From NCBI RefSeq assembly GCF_006337165.1, contig NZ_CP040896.1:372001-436000 (forward strand): a stretch of 64,000 bases of DNA, given 5' to 3'. The notes beneath the pieces are model-generated. The model saw nothing but the letters and a program-made list of their open reading frames with translations, made no database searches and was not told the origin of the DNA. Within the stretch, counting starts at the first letter, position 1. Each line of letters opens with the position of its first letter. Of this stretch, positions 43,077 to 51,062 are shown in pieces. Source of the DNA: Hymenobacter jejuensis. GTDB taxonomy: Bacteria; Bacteroidota; Bacteroidia; Cytophagales; Hymenobacteraceae. A program made the position numbers and the translations under genes.

Positions 43077-44288
43077 ATGCCTGACGAGCTGATTATTATC
43101 CGCGGCAGTGGCAGCACCTCGGCGCTGGGCGCGGGCGCTTCGGTGTATGCGGATGCCGCCCCGGCTTTCAGCAATCAACTGCTGGGCGCTTCTGCCCTGT
43201 CGGTGGGTGCGTTGCCCGCTTCGGTGGAAGCGGAACTGGCAGCACTGCGTAAAGAACACAGCGCCTACCGCCAACTCGACCGCACGGTGCTGCTGGCCTT
43301 GCTCGCCGCCCGGCAGGCCACTGCGCAGGCGGGCTGGAAATCTAATAACCAAGGAAATAAGCTGGCGGTCAGCATCGGGTCGTCGCGGGGCGCCACGGGC
43401 CGGTTGGAGCAGTTTTACGAAGAGTTTTTGGAAGAAGGCAGCGTGCCGCCGGCTACCTCGCCGCTCACGACGCTGGGCAACGTAGCCAGTTGGGTAGCCT
43501 TCGATGCGGGCACAACTTCCGGCGCAACTTTGAGTCATTCGAGTACCTGTAGCAGCGCGTTGCAGGCTCTGGGCAATGCCATGGCGTGGCTGCGCGCCGG
43601 CATGGCCGATCGCTTTTTGGCCGGCGGCACCGAGGCGCCGCTCACAGCCTTCACGTTGGCCCAAATGCATGCGTTGGGCATTTATTCGCCCTTCGAAGCC
43701 CCCGATTCCCCGTGTCGCCCCGGCGCTGGTCGCCCGTCGACGTTTGTGCTGGGCGAAGGCGCGGCGGTGTTTGCGCTGGAGAAAATCAGCCGCAAACAAC
43801 TGGAGGAAGGCAATTACACAAGCGCTTCATTATCAAATACTTATATTTTAGAAGCTGTTGGCTTCGGGTTTGAAGCGATTGGCAGCAAAACAGGCTTGTC
43901 GCCCGAAGGCCATCACTTCCAGAAAGCCATGCGGCAAGCTTTGCAGCAAGCCCCATGCGCTCCTTCCGACATCGACGCCATCGTGTTGCACAGCCCCGGC
44001 ACGCCCGCCGGCGACGCTTCCGAGCGCCGGGCCATCACGGCAGTTTTCGGGGAAGAAATGCCGGCGCTTACCTCCAACAAATGGCTTATCGGCCACACGC
44101 TGGGCGCCTCGGCAGCGCTGAGCCTGCACTATGCCCTGCACATCTTGGCTACGCAGTCGTGGCCCGCACCCGGTTTCGCTACCGACCTTACTCCGGCTCC
44201 TTTTCGGCCAGTACGCCGCATCTTAATTAATGCCGCAGGTTTTGGGGGCAATGCGGCCAGTGCCATCGTGTCGGCAGTGCAGATATAG
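43077..44288 (+). CDS. KAS II-like beta-ketoacyl synthase in the biotin cluster
   Basis: 403 residues starting 33 bp after bioA on the same strand. The catalytic triad of a decarboxylating ketosynthase is intact: Cys158 (HSSTCSSALQALGNA), His305 (VLHSPGTPAGD) and His340 (KWLIGHTLGAS) with Lys335. It is therefore an active-type enzyme, not a chain-length factor. Its position suggests that it makes the pimeloyl or an odd-chain precursor for BioF; no bioC, bioH, bioI or bioW was seen in the window. The role is inferred. Residues 250-258 are encoded by an AT-rich motif copy. Confidence 0.88.
   Translation: MPDELIIIRGSGSTSALGAGASVYADAAPAFSNQLLGASALSVGALPASVEAELAALRKEHSAYRQLDRTVLLALLAARQATAQAGWKSNNQGNKLAVSIGSSRGATGRLEQFYEEFLEEGSVPPATSPLTTLGNVASWVAFDAGTTSGATLSHSSTCSSALQALGNAMAWLRAGMADRFLAGGTEAPLTAFTLAQMHALGIYSPFEAPDSPCRPGAGRPSTFVLGEGAAVFALEKISRKQLEEGNYTSASLSNTYILEAVGFGFEAIGSKTGLSPEGHHFQKAMRQALQQAPCAPSDIDAIVLHSPGTPAGDASERRAITAVFGEEMPALTSNKWLIGHTLGASAALSLHYALHILATQSWPAPGFATDLTPAPFRPVRRILINAAGFGGNAASAIVSAVQI
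43824..43850 (+). repeat. Dispersed palindromic motif inside the ketosynthase gene
   Basis: CTTC, core ATTAT, right arm CAAATACTTATATTTTA; contains TATCAAATACTTA (exact WATCARNNNNTTR). An AT-rich island in a GC-rich gene. Confidence 0.65.
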
Positions 44289-44380
44289 GGCGCGTGCTGC
44301 CCAATCAGGGGCCTGCGTGTGGTTAGTTCTTCAACATTACGTTACTTGCTTTAGCGTAACCTAACTACACCTCAGCTCCT

Positions 44381-45745
44381 ATGGTCTTTCGGTCTTCTCT
44401 GCTGCTTGCTTCTGCTTGCTTCCTTTCGCTTAGCCTCCACGCCCAAAATACGCCGCCCACCACTCCCGATCCGATGATCAAGAAGATGGTGGAAGACGTG
44501 TCGGCCAAAAACCTGGAGGATGATATTCGCAAACTGGTTTCCTTCGGCACGCGCCACACCCTGAGCGATACCAAAGACAAAAAGCGCGGCATCGGAGCGT
44601 CCCGCAACTGGGTGGAGCAGGAGTTTAAGAAGTACAGCAAAGCCAGCGGCAACCGCCTGAAAGTCACGCAGGATACCTTCACCATCAAGCCCGACGGCCG
44701 GCGCATCAACAAGCCCGTAGTGATGGCCAACGTGATGGCGACCCTGCCCGGCACCGACCCCAACGACACGCGCGTGTTTATCGTGAGCGGGCACATCGAT
44801 TCGCGCGTTTCGGACGTGATGAACGCCACTGCCGACGCCCCCGGCGCCAACGACGACGGCTCCGGCACGGTAGCCGTAATGGAACTGGCCCGTATTATGT
44901 CGCAGCAGAAATACCCCGCGACCATCATTTTTGTGGCTGTGCAGGGCGAAGAACAAGGCCTTTACGGCTCGACGCATTTGGCTCAGCGCGCCAAAAAAGA
45001 GGGTTGGAACCTAACGGCCATGCTCAACAACGACATCGTGGGCAACTCCACCGGCCGCGATCCCGAAATCAAAGATGCCAAGCACTTGCGCGTGTTCAGC
45101 GAAGGCGTGCCGGCCGCCGAAACTCCCGACGAAGCGAAAGTGCGCCGTGTGCTGAGCAGCGAAAACGATTCGCCTTCTCGCCAGCTCGCTCGCTACACCA
45201 GCTTGGCCTGCAAGCAATATGTTGACGGACATGAAGTTGTGGTAGAATATCGCCCCGACCGCTTCCTGCGCGGCGGCGACCACACGCCTTTCAACCAGCA
45301 AGGCTTTACGGCGGTGCGCTTCACGGAGATGAACGAAGACTTCACCCACCAGCACCAGGACTTGCGCACCGAAAATAACATCAAATACGGCGACCTACCA
45401 GAAGGTGTTGACTATCAATATCTTCGCAAAAACACCGGCGTTAACCTCGCCACGCTGGCCAGCCTCGCTCTTGCTCCTTCGTCGCCGGAGAACGTAGGGG
45501 TGCTCACCGCCAACCTTACCAACCGCACCGAGCTGAAATGGGACGCACCCAAAGTGGGCGAAAAACCGGCCGGCTACTACGTGCTCATGCGCGAAACCAA
45601 CGCTCCGCAGTGGCAGCAGAAGTTCTACGTCACCGACACCAAAGCCGACCTGCCCCACAGCAAGGACAACTTCATTTTCGGCGTAGTGTCAGTAGATGCC
45701 GAAGGGCACGAAAGCCTGCCGGTAATTCCGAAGCCGGTGCGGTAA
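44381..45745 (+). CDS. Exported M28-family zinc peptidase with C-terminal FN3-like domain
   Basis: 454 residues with a signal peptide (MVFRSSLLLASACFLSLSLHAQ). The co-catalytic zinc ligands are visible: His in VSGHIDSR, Asp in GANDDGSG, Glu in VQGEEQGL, Asp in NNDIVGN and His in GGDHTPFNQQG. The last 90 residues (LTANLTNRTELKWDAPKVGEKPAGYYVLMRE) form a fibronectin type III-like module. An aminopeptidase or carboxypeptidase of the periplasm or surface. ATG start at 44381. Confidence 0.93.
   Translation: MVFRSSLLLASACFLSLSLHAQNTPPTTPDPMIKKMVEDVSAKNLEDDIRKLVSFGTRHTLSDTKDKKRGIGASRNWVEQEFKKYSKASGNRLKVTQDTFTIKPDGRRINKPVVMANVMATLPGTDPNDTRVFIVSGHIDSRVSDVMNATADAPGANDDGSGTVAVMELARIMSQQKYPATIIFVAVQGEEQGLYGSTHLAQRAKKEGWNLTAMLNNDIVGNSTGRDPEIKDAKHLRVFSEGVPAAETPDEAKVRRVLSSENDSPSRQLARYTSLACKQYVDGHEVVVEYRPDRFLRGGDHTPFNQQGFTAVRFTEMNEDFTHQHQDLRTENNIKYGDLPEGVDYQYLRKNTGVNLATLASLALAPSSPENVGVLTANLTNRTELKWDAPKVGEKPAGYYVLMRETNAPQWQQKFYVTDTKADLPHSKDNFIFGVVSVDAEGHESLPVIPKPVR
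45405..45429 (+). repeat. Dispersed palindromic motif in the M28 peptidase gene
   Basis: GTGTTG, core ACTAT, right arm CAATATCTTCGCAA. One mismatch to WATCARNNNNTTR. Confidence 0.4.
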
Positions 45746-45774
45746 CAGCTGTCCGGAACACGGGTACAATAGAA

Positions 45775-45810
45775 TGCAAAAAGGCTGCCCGGTAAGGCAG
45801 CCTTTTTGCA
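45775..45810. terminator. Bidirectional intrinsic terminator, 15-bp stem
   Basis: TGCAAAAAGGCTGCC, loop CGGTAA, GGCAGCCTTTTTGCA. Between the convergent M28 and azoreductase genes. Confidence 0.92.
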
Positions 45811-45831
45811 TTTAACAACAGAAAGCAGCGC

Positions 45832-46467
45832 TTAAGCAGCCAAACTTAGCTCAGCGGCAACTTGGCGAGCTTGATCGATGGCGTTTTGGCGAATAGCGGG
45901 CGTTTCGGCAGCGTTCATAGCCAAGCCTTCAGCCAACACGAGCTGCACGTCGGTAATGCCCAAGAAGGCTAGAAAAGTAGTAAGGTAGCTGGTGGTATGC
46001 TCCATAGCTTGGGCAGGACCGCTGCTGTATATGCCACCACGGGCCTCAAACACAATCACTTGCTTTCCACCGGCCAGCCCGACCGGGCCTTCGGAGGTGT
46101 AGCGGAAGGTTTTGCCAGCTACGGCAATGGCATCGAGGTACGCCTTCACCATGGGCGGGTAGCCGAAGTTCCACATGGGCAAGGCGAATACCACTGTATC
46201 GGCGGCTAAAAACTGCTCAACGAGCACCGTCAGGCCCTGCACTTTACGGCTTTCAACTGGGCTAAGCTCCTGCTGGGTAGCTAGTTTGCCCCAACCACGC
46301 AGCACGTCCTCGTCAATTAGCGGCACAAAATCATGGTACAAGTCCAGCTCCTCTACCTGAGCAGATGGGTGAGCAGTTTGGTAGGTATCCAGAAAAGCAT
46401 CCGCCATTTGCAGTGAAACCGATGCGTCAGCAGCTTTAGGATTGCCTTTTACAAGCAGAACGTTCAT
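45832..46467 (-). CDS. azoR: FMN-dependent NADH-azoreductase family flavoprotein
   Basis: 211 residues. Flavodoxin-like fold with VKGNPKAADASVS near the phosphate loop and the hallmark PMWNFGYPPMVKAYLD, then FEARGGIYSSGPAQAMEHTTSYL. Reduces azo compounds and quinones with NADH. The perfect palindrome 76 bp upstream is the likely site of its repressor (MarR/HxlR/TetR type), which is not in the window. ATG start at 46467. Confidence 0.93.
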   Translation of the reverse strand: MNVLLVKGNPKAADASVSLQMADAFLDTYQTAHPSAQVEELDLYHDFVPLIDEDVLRGWGKLATQQELSPVESRKVQGLTVLVEQFLAADTVVFALPMWNFGYPPMVKAYLDAIAVAGKTFRYTSEGPVGLAGGKQVIVFEARGGIYSSGPAQAMEHTTSYLTTFLAFLGITDVQLVLAEGLAMNAAETPAIRQNAIDQARQVAAELSLAA

Positions 46468-46542
46468 ATCTCAGTTGTCTTTAAGTCAAGGTTTTATAAA
46501 AAGCAGAGAGTCTTCGCGTTTATAGCACCACTGCCTTTATAT

Positions 46543-46569
46543 ATGTACATACATAAAATGTATGTACAT
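46543..46569. promoter_or_regulatory. Perfect 27-bp palindromic operator upstream of azoR
   Basis: ATGTACATACAT, spacer AAA, ATGTATGTACAT. It lies 76 bp upstream of the azoreductase start and has the size and symmetry of a dimeric repressor site. It also lies upstream of the divergent slipin gene, though 232 bp from it. Confidence 0.75.
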
Positions 46570-46767
46570 TAGTTCGTCTGGTTTGATAAACTTTATTCTA
46601 CTTGACCAGATACTGAATTGGAATGGTTTGGCTGGCTCGCGAGCCACAATACTTTAAGAAAGGCCCTCAGCAGTAAATTTTTCTGCAAAACACTGTAATG
46701 AAGCGCCGCTTCAAGCGATTCATCTCCCGGACTTAGCATACAGGATGAACTGCCTGTTTTTATTCAT

Positions 46768-46795
46768 AATAATTTCACTTTCAAGTAGTTAACTA
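46768..46795 (+). repeat. Dispersed palindromic motif just before the slipin start
   Basis: AATAATTTC, core ACTTT, right arm CAAGTAGTTAACTA. One mismatch to WATCARNNNNTTR; lies directly upstream of the slipin ATG. Confidence 0.45.
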
Positions 46796-46800
46796 TCCTC

Positions 46801-47562
46801 ATGAACTTTCTCGCAATTATCGTCATCATTGTTGTTTTTCTGCTGCTGGGCATTCGCATTGCGCAGGAATACGAACGGGCCATTGTGTTTCGGCTGGGGC
46901 GCTTTACGGGCACGCGCGGGCCGGGGCTGTACTGGATTATCCCGATCATCGAGCGGCAACAAACCATCGACATCCGCACGAAAACCGTGGATCTGGAGCA
47001 GCAGGAAACCATTACTAAAGACAGCGTAACCATCAAGGTGAACGCCGTGCTGTGGTTTCGGGTGGTAAATCCGGCGGATGCTATCATCAAGGTGGCCAAC
47101 TTCAACCAGGCAGTTTACCAACTGGCCGTCACGGCGTTACGCAACATCATCGGGCAGCACCAGCTCGACGAAGTATTGCGCGGCCGCCAGCAAATCAACG
47201 CTACCCTGCAACAGCTCGTGGATGCAGCCACCGAATCGTGGGGCGTCAAAATTGAGTTGGTGGAGATCAAGGACGTAGAAATTCCGGAATCCATGCAGCG
47301 GGCCATGGCGCGCGAAGCCGAAGCCATCCGCGAAAAGCGTGCTCGCCTCATCAAAGCCGAAGCCGAGCTGGAAGCCTCCATCAAGCTAACGCAGGGCGCC
47401 CAACAAATGGAAAGCAGCCCCATGGCCCTGGAACTGCGCCGCATGCAGATGATATCGGAAATTGGCATCGACAACAATACCACCACCGTCGTGCTCATCC
47501 CGTCGGAATTCAGCCACGCGGCCACGAGCCTGACCAAGCTAGCGAATCAGCAGGCAGGCTGA
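46801..47562 (+). CDS. Slipin (stomatin/SPFH family) membrane protein
   Basis: 253 residues. N-terminal membrane helix (FLAIIVIIVVFLLLG), then the SPFH domain: EYERAIVFRLGRFTGTRGPGLYWIIP and TVDLEQQETITKDSVTIKVNAVLWFRV. Its C-terminal half is a coiled coil rich in Ala, Glu and Arg (MAREAEAIREKRARLIKAEAELEAS), the usual oligomerisation region. Slipins organise membrane microdomains and can control proteases; the usual NfeD partner is not adjacent. ATG start. Confidence 0.93.
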   Translation: MNFLAIIVIIVVFLLLGIRIAQEYERAIVFRLGRFTGTRGPGLYWIIPIIERQQTIDIRTKTVDLEQQETITKDSVTIKVNAVLWFRVVNPADAIIKVANFNQAVYQLAVTALRNIIGQHQLDEVLRGRQQINATLQQLVDAATESWGVKIELVEIKDVEIPESMQRAMAREAEAIREKRARLIKAEAELEASIKLTQGAQQMESSPMALELRRMQMISEIGIDNNTTTVVLIPSEFSHAATSLTKLANQQAG

Positions 47563-47654
47563 GCCGGCCGGGCTGCAACTCCCCCTAGATTTCGCGATGG
47601 CAAGTAGTAACTAGCTCCGCTTTGGGCCGAGGGCATTCACTCAAATTGTTAAAG

Positions 47655-47675
47655 CTTATTTATCAAGAAAAATCA
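47655..47675 (+). repeat. Dispersed palindromic motif, partial copy before the PH-like gene
   Basis: CTTA, core TTTAT, CAAGAAAAAT; lacks a good right arm. Ends at the start codon of the PH-like gene. Confidence 0.3.
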
Positions 47676-48040
47676 TGGTTGAAGTATCACGCGAAGGCGA
47701 AGAAATCGTCTTCAACGTCAAAGGCTTGCACAAACTATGGGCTTTTAAGAGCCGGTTGCAGATTCCGCGTCAGCACATTCTGGGCGCCCGGAAAGATCCG
47801 GAGGCCGTGAAAGGCTGGTGGCACGGCTGGCGCGTTCCGGGCACTCACATTCCCGGCTTACTGACCGCTGGCACCTTTCTGCAAGACGAGAAACGCATCT
47901 TCTGGGACGTGCACCACGCTGACAAGACCGTAGTAATCGACCTAGATCACGAGGACTACAATCAGCTTATTATTGAGGTAGAAAACCCCGATGAAGTGGT
48001 GGCTCTGCTCTCGGCCGACAGCGCTTCTCACGCATCTTAA
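47675..48040 (+). CDS. Small PH-like protein of unknown function
   Basis: 121 residues: VSREGEEIVFNVKGLHKLWAFKSRLQIPRQHILGARKDPEAVKGWWHGWRVPGTHIPG is the pattern of a small bacterial PH-like protein family, followed by DKTVVIDLDHEDYNQLIIEVENPDEVVALL. Probably cytoplasmic; no activity known. ATG start at 47675. Confidence 0.75.
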   Translation: MVEVSREGEEIVFNVKGLHKLWAFKSRLQIPRQHILGARKDPEAVKGWWHGWRVPGTHIPGLLTAGTFLQDEKRIFWDVHHADKTVVIDLDHEDYNQLIIEVENPDEVVALLSADSASHAS

Positions 48041-48134
48041 ACGCTGATTTCGATAAGAGCACCATGCTAAGGCAAAGGGAGTTTCTGCACAAATCTGCGG
48101 GCGGGTGCTGGAAATTGCGCCAAGATGTTTTTAC

Positions 48135-48386
48135 TTGCGAACGCAAAGCCCGCGTGGCGGGCTGACGGTCATTTTTGCATATGCGCTTCGCTGTTCCCTT
48201 TTCGTCGTTGGTTGCTCCGGGCCTTGCAGGCTGCGGCGTAGCTGCGTCAATGGGAAAGAAGATGGTCAAGGGAAGCAAATGCAAACCCGCGCTCAAACGC
48301 ACCCCTGCCTGACCGTCGCTTTCGTTTCCAGCTTGCAACCTTGCCTTGCCTGAATCGCGCCGGTCTCACCAGACCGGCGCTTTTTT
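48135..48386 (+). ncRNA. Structured leader RNA / candidate riboswitch upstream of lysC
   Basis: Helices follow each other with almost no gap. Hairpin A is TTGCG-AA-CGCAA (48135-48146). Hairpin B is AGCCCGC-GTG-GCGGGCT (48147-48163). A fully nested arm is closed by P1 GACGGTCA/TGACCGTC (48164-48171 with 48310-48317). It continues with P2 TTTGCAT/ATGCAAA (48174-48180 with 48279-48285), P3 TTCCCTT/AAGGGAA (48194-48200 with 48268-48274) and P4 CGTTG/CAATG (48206-48210 with 48248-48252). Two tip hairpins, GCCT-TGC-AGGC (48221-48231) and GCGGC-GTA-GCTGC (48233-48245), complete it. An intrinsic terminator (48357-48386) follows, 39 nt before lysC. I do not recognise a known riboswitch consensus (lysine, SAM or cobalamin). 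It could be a cis-regulator or a stand-alone ncRNA. Confidence 0.6.
48357..48386 (+). terminator. Intrinsic terminator 39 nt before lysC
   Basis: GCGCCGGTCT, loop CACC, AGACCGGCGC, then TTTTTT. No promoter fits between it and the lysC start, so it acts on the leader transcript. Confidence 0.92.
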
Positions 48387-48424
48387 ATTGCCTTTCGTCA
48401 TTCGTTTTCATCTTTTCTACTCTC

Positions 48425-49747
48425 ATGAAAGTTCTCAAGTTCGGTGGCACCTCAGTTGGCTCAGCGGAGCGTATGCGCGCCGTGGCCGAGTTGATTCAGA
48501 GCGACGAGCGCCGCATTGTGGTGCTGTCGGCTATGTCGGGCACCACCAACGCGCTGGTCAACATTGCGCGGCTGCTTTACGATGGCGATACCACGGCTGC
48601 CACGTACCAAACCGAGATTCTGCGCCAGCACTACCTGATGGTAGCTCGCGAGTTGCTGCCCAATGAGGCCCACGTCACCGATGCCATCACGCAGGTTGAC
48701 GCCCGTTTTCGCGCCGTTTTCGACCTGATGCGCGGCCCGCTTACGGCCTCCGGCGAAAAGGTAATTCTGGCCCAGGGCGAACTGCTGTCGACGCTCCTGT
48801 TTCATCGTTATGTAACGCAAGTACTTGGTCAGCAAGCTGTTCTGCTGCCCGCGTTGGATTTCATGAAGATTGACCGCGACGAAGAGCCCGACGCAGCATA
48901 TATCCGCGAGCACCTCGCCCAACAACTTGCACAATACCCTGACAATCAGTTATTTATAACCCAAGGGTATATTTGCCGCAACGCCGATGGAGGCATCGAT
49001 AACCTCAAGCGCGGCGGCTCCGACTACTCGGCTTCGCTGATTGGGGCAGCAGCCGATGCTTCCGAAATCCAGATCTGGACGGACATCGACGGCTTGCACA
49101 ACAACGACCCGCGCGTGGTGGAAGGCACTTACCCGATCCGGGAGCTGTCGTTCGACGAGGCGGCGGAGCTAGCGTATTTTGGCGCTAAGATCCTGCACCC
49201 CAGCTCAGTACTGCCTGCCCGTCAGCACAACATTCCGGTGCGCTTGCTCAACACCATGCAACCCGAAGCGCCCGGCACGCTCATCTCTTCAAAAACCGGC
49301 CCGGAGCCCATCAAGGCAGTGGCCGCAAAAGACGGGTTGGTAGCCATCAACGTCAAGTCGAGCCGCATGCTGCTGGCCCACGGCTTCTTACGCAGCCTAT
49401 TTGAAGTATTCGAGCGCTACCGCACGCCCATCGACATGATCACGACTTCGGAAGTAGCCGTGTCGCTCACCATCGACGACGCCACGCATCTAGAGGAAAT
49501 CCTGAACGATTTGCGCGGGTTTGGCACCGTGGAAGTCGATAAGAATCAGACAATTATCTGCTTGGTCGGCAACTTGGTACAGTCGACGCACGGGGCTGCC
49601 CGCTTGGCGTTCGGTGCTTTGGAAGACGTGCCGTTGCGCATGATTTCGTACGGCGGCTCGCCCAACAACATCAGCATTCTGGTCAACACCGCCGACAAAA
49701 CGCGCGCGCTAAAAGCCCTCAATGCGGGCCTTTTCCAGAAAGCATAA
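48425..49747 (+). CDS. lysC: Aspartate kinase (lysine-sensitive type)
   Basis: 440 residues from ATG at 48425 (MKVLKFGGTSVGSAERM, the catalytic K-F-G-G motif). Phosphorylates aspartate, the first step to lysine, threonine and methionine. The kinase domain runs to about residue 280 (LKRGGSDYSASL, WTDIDGL) and two ACT domains follow (VAINVKSSRML ... TPIDMITTSEVAVSL and EVDKNQTIICLVG), the usual allosteric lysine site. With lysA downstream, it is the lysine branch isozyme. Two dispersed motif copies lie inside. Confidence 0.95.
   Translation: MKVLKFGGTSVGSAERMRAVAELIQSDERRIVVLSAMSGTTNALVNIARLLYDGDTTAATYQTEILRQHYLMVARELLPNEAHVTDAITQVDARFRAVFDLMRGPLTASGEKVILAQGELLSTLLFHRYVTQVLGQQAVLLPALDFMKIDRDEEPDAAYIREHLAQQLAQYPDNQLFITQGYICRNADGGIDNLKRGGSDYSASLIGAAADASEIQIWTDIDGLHNNDPRVVEGTYPIRELSFDEAAELAYFGAKILHPSSVLPARQHNIPVRLLNTMQPEAPGTLISSKTGPEPIKAVAAKDGLVAINVKSSRMLLAHGFLRSLFEVFERYRTPIDMITTSEVAVSLTIDDATHLEEILNDLRGFGTVEVDKNQTIICLVGNLVQSTHGAARLAFGALEDVPLRMISYGGSPNNISILVNTADKTRALKALNAGLFQKA
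48937..48963 (+). repeat. Dispersed palindromic motif inside lysC
   Basis: CCTG, core ACAAT, right arm CAGTTATTTATAAC; contains AATCAGTTATTTA (exact WATCARNNNNTTR). A second weaker copy, AATCAGACAATTA, lies at about 49541-49560. Confidence 0.6.
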
Positions 49748-49771
49748 GTCTCAAACCTTGGCTTTTAGTCA

Positions 49772-49807
49772 ATACGTAACTATTTGAATATAAGATAGTT
49801 ATGTAAT
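49772..49807 (+). repeat. Dispersed palindromic motif between lysC and lysA
   Basis: Arms ATACGTAACTATTTG and AAGATAGTTATGTAAT around core AATAT, a strong palindrome 27-62 nt before the lysA start. Confidence 0.7.
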
Positions 49808-49833
49808 AATATATTTTAACTGATCCTTGCCCT

Positions 49834-50979
49834 GTGCCTCTTCAACTGCCGGCGGATATTGCCTCCCGCTCCACTCCTTTTTACCTCTACGACCTGACTT
49901 TGCTCCGGCAAACGCTCACGGCTCTGCAAGCTGCTGCCCGCCCGCGTGATTTTCATGTGCATTACGCCCTGAAAGCCAACGCCAACGCCGAAATTCTGGC
50001 CCTGATCCGGGAGCACGGCCTCGGCGCCGACTGCGTAAGTGGCGGCGAAGTGCAACGGGCGCTGGACACTGGTTTTGCCCCGCAGGACATTGTGTTTGCC
50101 GGCGTGGGCAAGTCGGATGCGGAAATAAACCTGGCACTGGCCGCCGATATCTGGTGCTTCAACGCCGAATCGGTGGAAGAATTGGTGGTGCTGAATGAGC
50201 TAGCCGGCGCGCAGAACCGGCGGGCACGAGTGGCCCTGCGCCTCAACCCCAACGTGGACGCGCACACGCACCATTACATCACTACCGGCCTGGAAGCCAA
50301 CAAGTTCGGCATCAGCGTATCGGAGTTAGCCGCCGTGATTGAGCTACTCAGCACCTTACATAACCTAGAGTTAGTGGGCTTGCACGCGCACATTGGCTCG
50401 CAGATCACGAACCTGACCGTGTTTGCGGATCTGAGTCAGAAGCTCAACGAAATCCAGGATTGGCTGTCCGACCGTGGCATCATGCTGCCTCACCTCAACG
50501 TGGGCGGTGGCCTTGGCATCGACTATCAGCGGCCGGAGGAAAACCCAATTCCGGATTTTGAAGCGTATTTCCGCATGTTTGAGGAAAACCTCGTGCGGCG
50601 GCCGGGTCAGCAAGTGCATGTAGAACTAGGACGGGCCGTGGTAGCACAGTGTGGCACCTTGATCAGCCGCGTTTTGTACGTAAAACGCAGCCAGCAAACC
50701 AATTTTGCGATTCTGGATGCCGGCATGACGGAGCTGATCCGTCCCGCGCTCTACGGCAGCTACCACCTGATTCAAAACCTTACCAGCCAGGGCTCCAGGC
50801 AGATATACGACGTGGTAGGACCCATCTGCGAGTCGTCGGACACCTTTGGCCGCGAAGTAGCTCTACCCGAAACTAACCGCGGCGACCTTATAGCGCTCCG
50901 CTCAGCCGGCGCTTACGGGGAGGTGATGGCTTCTAACTACAACCTGCGCGAGAAGGCGCCGGCCGTGTACGTCGGTTAA
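49834..50979 (+). CDS. lysA: Diaminopimelate decarboxylase
   Basis: 381 residues. Last step of lysine synthesis. PLP Lys47 lies in HYALKANANAEIL; GADCVSGGEVQRAL, NVGGGLGIDY and the active-site Cys in GPICESSDTF are typical. GTG start at 49834. It is separated from lysC by 86 bp containing a strong palindromic motif, so the two may be co-transcribed and both depend on the leader RNA. Confidence 0.95.
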   Translation: MPLQLPADIASRSTPFYLYDLTLLRQTLTALQAAARPRDFHVHYALKANANAEILALIREHGLGADCVSGGEVQRALDTGFAPQDIVFAGVGKSDAEINLALAADIWCFNAESVEELVVLNELAGAQNRRARVALRLNPNVDAHTHHYITTGLEANKFGISVSELAAVIELLSTLHNLELVGLHAHIGSQITNLTVFADLSQKLNEIQDWLSDRGIMLPHLNVGGGLGIDYQRPEENPIPDFEAYFRMFEENLVRRPGQQVHVELGRAVVAQCGTLISRVLYVKRSQQTNFAILDAGMTELIRPALYGSYHLIQNLTSQGSRQIYDVVGPICESSDTFGREVALPETNRGDLIALRSAGAYGEVMASNYNLREKAPAVYVG

Positions 50980-51062
50980 GCGCCTGCGACCAACAAAACG
51001 GCTATTCATCTCAAAATTAGCACCTTGTGCTTACCATAGAAGGAACGAGAAAGCGTAAGGCA

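Larger units (their letters stand above)
46468..46800. other. Divergent intergenic region with a perfect operator
   Basis: 333 bp. Holds the 27-bp palindrome at 46543-46569 and a motif copy just before the slipin start. No extra gene. Confidence 0.55.
48041..48424. other. Region upstream of lysC containing a structured RNA
   Basis: 384 bp with no protein gene. Contains the fold and terminator described as the lysC leader RNA. Confidence 0.55.

Noticed and set aside
48164..48317. Known lysine, SAM or cobalamin riboswitch, SRP RNA, tmRNA or RNase P RNA
   Set aside because: None of the conserved sequence blocks of these RNAs could be matched by eye, so no family name is given.
47970..48338. 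Minus-strand open frame across the lysC leader
   Set aside because: No domain or family; the region is better explained as a structured RNA.
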